From Tiliqua scincoides (taxonomy: Eukaryota > Chordata > Lepidosauria > Squamata > Scincidae): a DNA stretch of 64,000 bases. Shown one piece after another: positions 13,292-23,747 of this stretch; the stretch's first letter is position 1; each line of letters opens with the position of its first letter. The stretch covers positions 61,384,856 to 61,448,855 of the forward strand of contig NC_089827.1 in NCBI RefSeq assembly GCF_035046505.1, in the 5' to 3' direction. The notes under the pieces are model-generated. The model was not told the origin of the DNA. It ran no database searches and saw only the letters and a program-made list of their open reading frames with translations. The translations under genes and the position numbers were made by a program.

Positions 13292-15568
13292 TGTATCAAT
13301 ACAGTTCCTCTGAGAATAGTTCATCAACAAGTGTGAACTGGTCCAATGAATATATCTTTTTAATGCTATGTTCTGAGCATCTTGAGGAAGCACTGTCATA
13401 TACCCCCAACCTCCATCTACTGTTCCACCAGATGAAGGGTTTTTTGAGGACAACATAATTCAGCTTTCTATGTTTTAGCTTGGTATAGTATGGTCAGCTG
13501 TGGGAGGATCAGGGACAGTTTCTTGGCCACATTGTGGTTGCAGGACTTGTTATTTTGAATGTGGTCTACTAGACAACAAAGAAAAGGAATTTGACTGACC
13601 AGCACTCATAACAAGCCTCTTTTAAAAGTTGTCTCTATAATTATCTGTGTACACTGGTGGGATCGTCACTGGGGAGACAACTTCCACTCACAAACATGTT
13701 AGCATGCCCACAATGTTCTCTCATGTCCTGTTTTGTTTTTCCTCTGGCTTACATGATTGAACATGAGTTGCAGTACATGCTGAAAGGTTACACAATGTAG
13801 GTCTTCTGCCCGTTCTTTTGTAGTGATCCAGCTCTTGCAGGTTCCTGTCTAGTACACTTGACTGGGTCCCATCCCCATTTATTGTTGGTGAGTACAAATA
13901 TCGCAAGGCAAGCCCAGTGGCGTTTCTGGTCATTTGCCACCCCAGGGTAGGCCCTTCAAATGCCACCACCACCCCCGCGTGTTTGAGACACGTGGCCTCT
14001 CTGGGCTTCAGAAAGCCCCCAGAAGGCCTTAGAAATAAACTTCCTGTTTTCCCCCAAACCTGACGTTTGTTTCTAAGGTCTTCCAGGGACTTTCAGAGGC
14101 CTTGTGAAACATGGAGAGGTTGCGCAAGGAAGGCTGCGAGGGAGGCAGTAGATGGCAGTGCTGCTGCCCACGCATGCCACCGAGGGACACTTGCCCCCCT
14201 GCCCCTCTTAGTTATGCAAGTGGGCAAGCCCCTTCCGTGAAACAGTCAGCACAGGAAGCGTCCTTGGGCAGCTTAGCCTCCAGACCACAATTCATGCTCC
14301 CATATGTGTGCTATATTTGTGTGCTCCAGACACAGGTTGGGACCAGCATTAAGTTAAATCAATAAGGAGGACCAGCCTGTATAACCATGTTTGATTACAT
14401 TTTGTATTTGAGAAAGATAATCAAATAAACAGGTTGGTCCTCCTTATCAGCTAAACCGCCTTTCTTGGTCCCAATTGGTCCCAGCTGGTTTGGGACCCGT
14501 GGATTTGACTAAAGGCAGGTCCTGATCCACATTTGAAGGGCCTCACAAAAGTTCCCAGGCGGCCAGAAGTGTCTTCAGGTTGAGTCCAAGAGATGTTCAG
14601 ACTTTCAGTTTTTCATCCAACTGAAAGTGCTTCTCAGAAGCCCAGAAGGCCTTCTAAAATGCAAGGAGGTCGCGTGCAGGCTCCCCACAGTTTAGAAGGC
14701 CTCCCACCCCAATCTGCCCCCACCGCCAGCAAAATTCCATCGATAGCTGCCTGTGGGGCAATGTCAGCAGGGTGTGGTCTACTGGGCCATACATTGGTGG
14801 CAGCGCTCCACAGTTTGGCAGAGAGGCTACTGCAATGGCGCACCATGTGGATAGGGCTGGGCTATAAGACTTGTTAGGAACCCAATGTCTTTAAATGCAT
14901 TTGCTCTGCAAGTTCAATCCATTTTATTGCTTCTGGTGATTCTGGCTGAAAGATTGGTGAGCAACTGTCCTTTAAATAGTCCTTCTGTGTTGATTTGTAT
15001 GTCCATGGGAGGGTGTGCTTTAATTACTAATTTCCTTTTAAAAACAAATTCTACAGCATCACTTCACTACAAAAAGAAAAGAAAAAAATGATGCAAGTGT
15101 ACCAAAAATTAAAGATTCACCTGAACCCTCTCAGTCAAAGAAAATGATGATGGAGCACGTCAGAGAGGTTATTCAAGGGCAATTTTCCACTGATCTCCCA
15201 GTCAGAATCAACAGAAAGCAATAAAACAGACAGAACCAGCAAGCAATGCACTTTAGTTTGAAGTTGCCAGAGACTTTTTAAACATTATAGGAGGATCTTC
15301 GCCTTGAGGAATGACATTGCTGAATAATATAGTTCAGCTTCTCTGATGTGTGGAGTCTCCAGTTTAATGTGCAGGTACTTGTGTAAGAGCAATGCCTCAG
15401 TAGCACCAAATGGCTCTAATGTGCAAGCAACTATGGACGGAATGAATCAGTGAAAACATTCATAGTGTTCTTCTCCACCCTCTGGGTTTTGAAACCAACC
15501 AGGATTTAAGCGACACAATTCTGTAACAAGCAGCTAAACTATCTCCCTTTGCAGTCCAACTTTTAATT
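13292..15568. other. Gene-free intergenic stretch
   Basis: No coding signal was recognised. It contains a short imperfect palindrome (14363-14446), reported separately, and low-copy-looking sequence. Confidence 0.5.
14363..14446. repeat. Imperfect palindrome, 84 bp
   Basis: The arms TAAGGAGGACCAGCCTGT and ACAGGTTGGTCCTCCTTA pair over 18 bp with one mismatch. A second pairing of TTTGATTA with TAATCAAA lies further in. It could be a small foldback element or a transcribed hairpin. Confidence 0.6.
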
Positions 15569-15578
15569 GGAACCCATA

Positions 15579-16511
15579 TTGTATTGTATTGTATTGTATT
15601 GTATTGTATTGTATTGTATTGTATTGTATTGTATTGTCAACCTTCAGTCTCGAAAGACTATGGTATCGCGCTCTGAAAGGTGGTTCTGGCACAGCGTCTA
15701 GTGTGGCTGAAAAGGCCAATCCCGGAGTGACAATCCCTTTCACACCGGGAGCAAGTGCAGTCTGTCCCTGGTCTGTCTCCATGGCTATGGGCCTTCCTTC
15801 TTTGCCTCTTTGCCTCAGACTGTTGGCAAAGTGTCTCTTCAAACTGGAAAAGGCCATGCTGCACAGCCTGCCTCCAAGCGGGCCGCTCAGAGGCCAGGGT
15901 TTCCCACTTGTTGAGGTCCATCCCTAAGGCCTTCAGATCCCTCTTGCAGATGTCCTTGTATCGCAGCTGTGGTCTACCTGTAGGGCGCTTTCCTTGCACG
16001 AGTTCTCCATAGAGGAGATCCTTTGGGATCCGGCCATCATCCATTCTCACGACATGACCGAGCCAACGCAGGCGTCTCTGTTTCAGCAGTGAATACATGC
16101 TAGGGATTCCAGCATGTTCCAGGACTGTGTTGTTTGGAACTTTGTCCTGCCAGGTGATGCCAAGGATGCGTCGGAGGTAGCGCATGTGGAAAGCGCTCAG
16201 TTTCCTCTCCTGTTGTGAGCGAAGAGTCCATGACTCGCTGCAGTACAGAAGTGTACTCAGGACGCAAGCTCTGTAGACCTGGATCTTGGTATGTTCCGTC
16301 AGCTTCTTGTTGGACCAGACTCTCTTTGTGAGTCTGGAAAACGTGGTAGCTGCTTTACCGATGCGCTTGTTTAGCTCGGTATCGAAAGAAAGAGTGTCGG
16401 AGATCGTTGAACCAAGGTACACAAAGTCATGGACAACCTCCAGTTCATGCTCAGAGATTGTAATGCAGGGAGGTGAGTCCACATCCTGAACCATGACCTG
16501 TGTTTTCTTCA
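15579..16511 (-). mobile_element. 5'-truncated LINE (uncertain clade) with (CAATA)n tail
   Basis: The minus-strand frame 16494-15658 encodes the end of the reverse transcriptase and the C-terminal region: VYLGSTISDT, LRRILGITWQDK, RLRWLGHVVRMDDGRIPK, LYGELVQGKRPTGRPQLRYK, and a terminal cysteine/histidine cluster CSRCERDCHSGIGLFSHTRR. The 3' end runs into (CAATA)n (15579-15637). The 10-bp direct repeat GGAACCCATA flanks it exactly (15569-15578 and 16512-16521). It is nearly identical to the copy at 25633-27190. Confidence 0.88.
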
Positions 16512-17221
16512 GGAACCCATAACAGGATGTTTAATACAGTCTGATTTAAAAACAAAAACAAAAACATCCAAATTCTCAATCTGAATGAGCAACATTTTCT
16601 ACTATTCCCTACAATCAAAGCATATTCTGGCAGGGTTGGCCCACTGATGATGTGGCTTGCATTGAATGATGGGTTGTGGGGAATGGCCAACAGATTCAGC
16701 AGGTTCTTCATGCCAAGTCTGTCACCATTTCCCTCCAACCCACTACAAATGGAGCTACTCCAATCTGCCTTCCATTTGCTAAAAGCAAGCAAGAAGCACT
16801 TTGGGAGGGAACAAACCAGCCCCTTTCCCTCACTTCCTTTTTAAAGAAAGGGGCGGAGGGCGGCCCTCAGATCGAGAACCACACCGACATTGGCTGAGAG
16901 AGCGCAGCCACTGTTGGCACCATTCCAACCACAAAAAACTAGGTGTGGGGGAAGCAGGTTGTAGTGCCATCTCCCCCTCCCCCCAGGAACCTAAATTCCT
17001 GGCATCTGGGGAATTTGCACCACCCTGCCCCCTGGGAACACCACGGGATGAGACAAGGATCATGTGGTGCCGCCACTAGCTGGGTGGACAAGGAAGAGTA
17101 GAGGCAACAAATTTTCTGTGCCTCATTTACAACCTGCCTTTGAGCTAGGTCCACCGTCAAGCTTAGGCCTCAAAGGGTGCAGATTGGTCTCTACTGCTGT
17201 ACCATTTTCTTCCATGCAGAT

Positions 17222-18312
17222 ATGATAGAATTATAGAGTTGAAGGGAACCCACAAGGTTGTCTAGTCTGACCCCTTGCCTGTAGTAGGACCCCCTCCCCC
17301 CAAGAGCATCTCCAGCAGTTGCCCCTCCCTCTGCTTGAAGATCCTTCAGTAAGGGAGAATCCACAACAGCAATCTGTTCCAATGCCGAAACACTCCGTCC
17401 ATCAATAATTTCTTCCTGATATTCAACCAGAATCTCCTCTCTTGTAGTTTGTACCCATTTGGTGTAGTTCTACTCTCACGGGCAGTTGAGAATAAATTGT
17501 TCCTTCTTCCATATGTCAGCCCTTCAGGAATTTGATGAGAGCTATCATATTCCCTCTCTTCTTCAGTCTAAACCCACCAAATTTCCTAAATCTTTCCCGA
17601 GACGATTTGTTCTCCTATCCTCTGATCATCCTCCTTGCTCTTCTCTGAACCGACTCTAGTTTGGTTACATCTTTCCAAAAGTGAGCTGCCCAGAACTGGA
17701 CATGGTACTCCAGGTGAGGCTGTCTGATCAACGTGGAGTAAAGTGGAAGCACTACTTCTAGCAACTTGGAAGCTATGGTCCTACTAACGTAAGCTAAAAT
17801 TGTGTTAGCCTTCTTTGAAGCTGCATCACACTGCTGGCTTACATTCATCTTGTGATCCACTGCAACTCCCAGATCCCACTCACATGTTGTGTTGCCAAGC
17901 AAGGATAAATGCAACTGTTACCCTGCATGTGTCTGATCTGGGAAGCTAAGCAAGGTCAGGCCTGATTAGTACTTGGATGGGAGATTGCCTGGGAATACTG
18001 GGTGCTGTAGGCTTGTACCATAGTCTTTCGAGACTGAAGGTTGCCAACCAGAGGAAGCAAGGTATGACCCACTGTATAACTCTGTCTTTGGTTATGTTTG
18101 CCCAAGTGTAGAATCTTACATTTTCCCATTGATCATCTTGTTAGTTTCAGCCCAGTATCCCTTTCTGTCAAGGTCTTTCTAACGCTTCTACTGTCTTCCA
18201 ATTGTGTTTGCTACTCCTTCCAGCTAAGAGTCATTGCAAATTTGATGAGGCCTCTTTGAATCCCTTCACCCAAGTCACTGATGATGATGTTAAAAAGAAC
18301 TGGACCACAGAT
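17222..18312 (-). mobile_element. CR1-type LINE fragment split by a SINE
   Basis: The classic CR1 3' end lies at 17222-17400 (minus strand). Degraded reverse-transcriptase 3' sequence (DLGVAVDHKMNVSQQCDAAS, PLYSTLIRQPHLEYHVQFW, LESVQRRARRMI) runs to 17904. It resumes after the SINE at 18063 and continues to about 18312. It is 5'-truncated and decayed. Confidence 0.75.
17905..18054 (+). mobile_element. 5S-rRNA-derived SINE inserted in CR1
   Basis: The segment GGAAGCTAAGCAAGGTCAGG through TTAGTACTTGGATGGGAGA to GGGTGCTGTAGGCTT is 5S rRNA from about position 40 to the 3' end, with the internal promoter region. It is followed by the tail TAGTCTTTCGAGACTGAAGG TTGCC shared with the LINE at 15579-16511. 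The flanking repeat AAGCAAGG (17897-17904 and 18055-18062) marks the insertion. Confidence 0.82.
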
Positions 18313-19225
18313 TACAAGATTCTGGAGAGCTCTTTAGAATCCCAATTGCAGCTCTTTCTTGCAAAATGGTTTGAAATATTTTTCAAGTATGCGTCTCCTC
18401 AGGATTAAGTGATTTCCTTTGTGCCAAGAACAGCATACCAAGCAGGTAATCCACACCGGGGAATGACGCAAGACCCCCTGTGGCCTGAGGCGATGTGCCA
18501 AATGCTGCCTGCCCTTGCCTGGTGGTGTGCTGACCTCTGCTCCTTCCACTCCCTGGATTGAAACAGGAAGAGGAGCATAGAATGGAAGAGGAAGTGTGAA
18601 AGAAAAGATGTTCTAGCCAGCCACTCTCTTCTCCTCCATACTTCTTCTTCAGTTTTGTCCCCTTCTTCTTCCAGATAGTGGGAAGAAGAGGAGCAGCAGC
18701 AAAGGTGAGTGGGAAGTGTTGGAAGAGGGTGTCTCAGTTGGCCTCCTGGATGGGCTTGCCCACACCCTGAAAAAGAACATGTGAGTTTGGGAGCTTGCAA
18801 TTTTTTTTTTCTTTTTTTACTTCCAGTAAAATAGATCATTTTGCTGACTTATTCCATTCCCTACACACAGAAACTGTTCTCATGGGTTTTCCACAATTAA
18901 TGTTCTCCTTTTTCCTTCTCTCTCCAGACTTCATTTTTCTTGTACTTCCCATTCATGCCACAAATTCATTAGATTATTACGTTGCAGACAAGATCATGCC
19001 CCAATTTTTTTCTCTTTTGTATAATGCCTAGCACTGTCAGGAGTTGTTGTTTGTTGTTGCCCAAAGTCCCTTACAAATGTACCAGTTCCGTTCCAGACAT
19101 CTGTACAGAAGTCAGAACGCAAAACAGCTGGTTCCTGCTAGCCCAGCACTCTCTCATCTGCACAAAGATTGCGATATCGTACTGCGCCCACACACAAACA
19201 GCAATGCAGCTGTCCGAAACTCACA

Positions 19226-19730
19226 ACCCAATTTTAACTACATCCCCACATGGCAATGCAGAGGCGGCAGCACAGCAACCACTGTATGCTGCAAGGGATT
19301 TTCAGCTGCTGGAGGTCTCCTCGGGGTAAGGGGACATTTGCCCCCTTGCCCCAGGGTAAGTCCCAGCAGCCACTATGGATCAACTTGGACCTGAGCCAGC
19401 AACTGACCTGGCATAAGTCCACATTGACCTGGGAAGGTGGATCAGGTCTAGAGAGGGGGTCAGGATTCGGCATGCACCACCACCAAACCTACCCCCCTTC
19501 TGGACCTAATCCACTCTCCTGCCTGCCCCCTCCACCACCCCATTCCACCCACCACCCACCCCATGCAGCCTTACCTGCTCTGATGGGTCTCTGGCTGTCT
19601 GCTGGTGCTCAAGAGGCTGCTCCGGCCTCCACAGCACACATCAGCAGAGGCTGCTTTAAGACTGCTGTAAAGCTGCATCCACCAGCACCACACTAGTTAC
19701 GCCAGTGCCCGTAGGGGATAGGAATGGGCC
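19226..19730. mobile_element. Long Harbinger-like nonautonomous element
   Basis: The ends are ACAACCCAATTTTAAC and GGGGATAGGAATGGGCC, an imperfect inverted pair, with the family box GGTAAGTCCCAGCAGCCACT inside. It is related to the elements at 24780-25327 and 40918-41990. Confidence 0.5.
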
Positions 19731-21150
19731 ATCAGACATCCATAAATCAGGGAGCCAGTGTATAAATGACACTGCTTGTCACCTGGAACACACAGATTTC
19801 TGTGAAAGTTTTCTAACTTCCCGGAAGGATCTGTCAGCACCTGAACCTCTTGTTGTATACATATTCAATTCAGGCCTGACCAGACATGACGTGGGAGTTC
19901 CATAACTGGAACTCTTCACAGCTTTTTCTTTGTCAAAAAGCACTAATCCAAATCCTGTCCCCAAAGATGCTATTAACTGCAGAAGGGAACATTTATAGAT
20001 AGAACACTGTGCCCACGTTTTTCCTTCCATGCTAATGCAATGTAATGTAAAGTCGGGGGGTAAAGTCTGCTCCACTGGATCCTGAACTCCATGTCAAGCC
20101 GGAAGGTCTGACACGGAGTCTCTCAAGTCTGAGCTGGCAAAATAGCCAGCACAGACTTGAGAAGTCCTATTGCAGGGCTTGGGGCTTTCCCCAGGGGAAG
20201 GGGACGAAAGTCCACCCAGCGGTGACAGCACTGCCTTTAGGATTCGGCTGCCCCAAACAGACACGCATAAGCACAAAACATTGATGCCACATCAACCTAG
20301 TTACCAAGGTATCTTGTACATCAAAGGCAGGAGATGTTATATGGCTTTCTCATGCTCATTTACACACTGACTAGGCAATATTTCCAGCTGCCTGGCAGCT
20401 GGTCCAAAAAGGTTACCATATCCCAGTGGCCCATGACCCAACCATTTGAAATGCATTACAGAACTCTAATCACTGGGGGGGGAAATGAAAAGGTGGAACT
20501 GATCAAATGCGCAAGAAAGGATAAGTGTATATGAAAGCACTGGGGAAATCTGGAACTCAGTTGATGCCTGGCATGTTTCTGTTGTTTCAGGATCTTCTCA
20601 TGGTTGAGCTGCAGTTGATATTTTTCCCACTAAGAGCAGCTATGGAATTACAGCAGACATATGTTGTTGTTGTTGTTGCAGACTTAGAATGGAGTCAGAG
20701 TTCCTCTTTGTCCTCTGACTTGAGGTTTTCTTTCTGAAACAAAACAGAGCCAGAAGAACTGTGTCAACATCACAATTTTTCATGGAGGGAAGAAGGAGCA
20801 AAGTCTTAAGATGCAACTGGTGCGGCCAGTGTGTCCCTCGGTGCACTCTCATCCCATTCTAGTTGCCTTAACAACTTAAAAATCTTCAATACACAAATAT
20901 TCATCACTCTCAATCCTGAGAACTGAGATGCGTCTTAGAGATTCCATTCCCATCAGTGAACACTGACCGACAAACTGGAGAGCACAGCAACTCAGGCAAA
21001 ACAAACAGGCTTCCCCCTCAGTTGGGAGGCCATCATCCTTTTAGGCTACAAGTCTTCAGTCTAGGAACATCTCAAGTGCCATACAACTTTTAATATGCTA
21101 AAGGCCTGGCAGAATCCATAGTCGCTCAGGAAACAACTTACTTCATTGCA

Positions 21151-21334
21151 GGGAAGAACTGTAGTTCAGTGGTAGGGCATACCAAAGATCTCAAGTTCAA
21201 TACCTGGTATCTTCAGGTAGAGCTAGGAAGGACCCTCATCTGTAACCCTGAAGAGCTGCTGTCAGTCCATGATACATGACTGACTACACAGACCAGTGTT
21301 TTGACTATTTAGAAGGCAACTTCAAATACAACCC
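21151..21334 (+). mobile_element. tRNA-derived SINE
   Basis: The tRNA-like head TGTAGTTCAGTGGTAGGGCA is followed by a B-box-like AGTTCAATACC and then the body CCTGAAGAGCTGCTGTCAGT. It is the same family as 5560-5713, in the opposite orientation. Confidence 0.7.
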
Positions 21335-22381
21335 AATCCTAACTAATGTTTACAACAGAACAGAGGTTCCCCTGTTGCAAATGGCGACATGGTAGCATGC
21401 ACAGCATACCACCAGTGGCTATTTTGGACTTGCAGCCACAAACAGTGGCCTCCACAGCCAACTACCCATGGAAGTGCAAGTAAGCCAGCACAGAGGTGTG
21501 AGGAATGGGGTGGAAAGAGGAGGGAGTGTCTGAGCAAGGAGGGGGCAGGAGGCAGATCAGGGGAGCAAGGAGGTGGATCTCAGTGGCAGTGACTTGTGCT
21601 GGAATCCTATCCTTGTCCTTTCTTCCCTACTCTCTGACTTACAGTGGCAAAACAGCTGGCATAAAGCCAAGGAGACCTGGGGAAGTGGAGGCCTATCCTG
21701 AGGTAATAGAATGCAAGTTCCCTTACTTTGAGGAGGACTCAGTGACTGCCCCCCCCACCTCAATGCAGTGCACGCCCCACTAGAATGGCTGCATCAGGGC
21801 TGGGAGAGTTCGGATTGGGCTCTAAGTCACAGAAAACTTGAACATGGTTTACTAATTTTTGCTTAAAAGCCTAAACTAATTAAGACTCAGCTGAAATGTC
21901 CAGTGATAAAATGAGTCTTAGAGTGGAGGATGCAAAACCTGCTCTAGTCCTACAGCAGCATTGCAAATATCCTGCCTCTAGCTCAGGGCTCTCCAAACCC
22001 CAGCCCGTGAGCCAGATCCAGGATTTGGAAAAAGTCCTACCCCCCCCCCCATGAGTGGCACTTACCATTCTGCATCCCTGTGTACAGATCGGCGTGAAAG
22101 AAACACAGCACCGCAGTAGAACGGGACAGGGAGGGCTTTTTTGAAACACAGTAGTTTCCAGTTTGGAGACTTCTGCTTTAGCCAAACCACTAAGGGGAAT
22201 TCTTTACCAGCCAGGTAAACCTGGTAAACCTGGGCAGGGGTGAGGGCAGTGAAACTCTTCCTTCTGCAGAACAGCAGCAGCAGGCCTCAGAACTCTAAGG
22301 CTGCTTCTGTCAAGGAAATGAACCACCTCTGTTTATCCCAGCAACTCCCAGTCTCTTCCTGTCGTTCCTGAGCCCCTGCTC

Positions 22382-22438
22382 CTACACACATATTCCACCA
22401 CAGTTCCCCATTTTTCCATGAGTCTCCTTCCTTCGTCC
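22382..22438 (-). CDS. ERP27: Tentative ERP27 last exon
   Basis: An excellent pyrimidine tract and acceptor (TTTTCTTTCCAG at 22439) lies about 1 kb downstream of exon 6. In the frame required by exon 6 it encodes GRRKETHGKMGNCGGICV and then TAG. KETHGK can be laid against human RESEGK, but the human ER-retrieval signal KVEL has no counterpart. The true last exon may be elsewhere. Confidence 0.3.
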   Translation of the reverse strand, partial: GRRKETHGKMGNCGGICV

Positions 22439-23710
22439 CTGGAAAGAAAATAAAACAACGGAACCAAAAATGTTCCAAGTGTTGCAAAAACAAGTTATGA
22501 AGCCAGAGAGGAAAACATATAAATTAAATATAATCATTCACATTTGTCCAATTTGCATAATTTATTCCAATCCTAGAATGGCAGGTTTGGTGGAATTATT
22601 TTTAGCACAGATCTCAGAAACGTTTGATTCGGAAGCGTTTTCGATCAAAAGGATTCCAGAGGCAAAAGAGAGAATGTCTACGTGGGCACTATTTTTCTAG
22701 GACGGTTGTTCACAGATTTTGTATCTGTCCCAAAGAAAGTGACCCTGAGCTGGGGCCTAGGAGAAGATTAGTGTGTTGCTACTATGTCTGAGGAGCTGCT
22801 AAAATGATATTGGCACCTGCAGTTTCTGCTGTATGAGGACTAACCTACAACATGGTTCCTTCTCCTTCCAGTTCCTGCCATGCTGAAATCAGGGTCAACC
22901 AGGTCGGGCACTGGGCAAGGGCCCATGACTGCGGCCCACACCCACTGACCCCCGGAGAAGTGGAGGGGTGTTCGCTGTTGCCACTGCTACCAAGGAAACC
23001 CTGGAATGCAACAGGTTGGCAACAACATGATTGGAATTCTCCATACAAATCAGGTGAACAAATTATGCTAAATTCATTCTGATAAAACAGCTAGTGGGGA
23101 AGAAACATCATCTTGGAGCCAGGCTAACCTGCAGAGGGATAGTTGAAAAGAGAAAGCAGTGGGTGGGTTAGGATTTAGAGGCAGGCAGCCCACAGCTTTC
23201 CCTCTGCAAATGTTTCCCCTAGTCTGTAGACGAATGCCCAGTTCTACACTACCTAGGCTAGAAACATGGGGTGGGGGGGGAAGCAGGATGCAGGTGTAGA
23301 AAGAGATGGTCTGAACCCCATCAGCTCTGTCAGCCTTCTTCAAACAAAACAACACAGAGATTTAAAACAGTGGATGCAGTATTTCCAGCTGATGGGAGAG
23401 GATGGGCAGGAAGACTAGATTGGCCAGCCCCAAAGTGCACTCATCACCTGCATTCTCTGTAAGAAACCATTGCAGAAGTTCTTCACGGTCTCCAGAGAGA
23501 CTTCATCCAGAGGCAGTACATCCTGTTCCTCATCTGGTGTGTGGTATGCAGCCAGTGCAGGCAGCTGGGACTGCTTCAAGTGAAAATAAGACATCACCCG
23601 ATCATTGCCCTTTGCATGGACGTCCACCATGATAAAAAGTATCTGCACAGAGAAGAAGAGAATGACAAAGAGGCAGAGAAAGAGTGCTCAAACAGCCAAA
23701 TAAACATTAT

Positions 23711-23747
<37 letters not shown>

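Larger units (their letters stand above)
18313..22381. other. Gene-free stretch with DNA-element remnants
   Basis: It holds a long Harbinger-like element (about 19226-19730), a tRNA SINE (21151-21334) and another element of the AATGCAGC family near 21326-21830. No exon was recognised. The long open frames in 18405-18839 are low-complexity artefacts. Confidence 0.5.

Noticed and set aside
15577-15637. The pentanucleotide array as an independent satellite or CRISPR-like repeat
   Set aside because: It is the 3' tail of the adjoining LINE, inside its target duplication; no CRISPR spacers exist in this window.
17925-18015. A functional 5S rRNA gene
   Set aside because: The 5' part of 5S rRNA is missing or diverged, the copy has a LINE tail and target duplications, and it sits inside a CR1; it is a SINE.
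18405-18839. 144-residue minus-strand frame
   Set aside because: It is CT-rich repeat sequence resembling other copies in the window, with no recognisable domain.
1-22381. MGP expected downstream of ERP27
   Set aside because: No minus-strand sequence resembling MGP exons (such as the ESMESYE or YNRYFRKRRG segments) was seen; it is probably outside the window.
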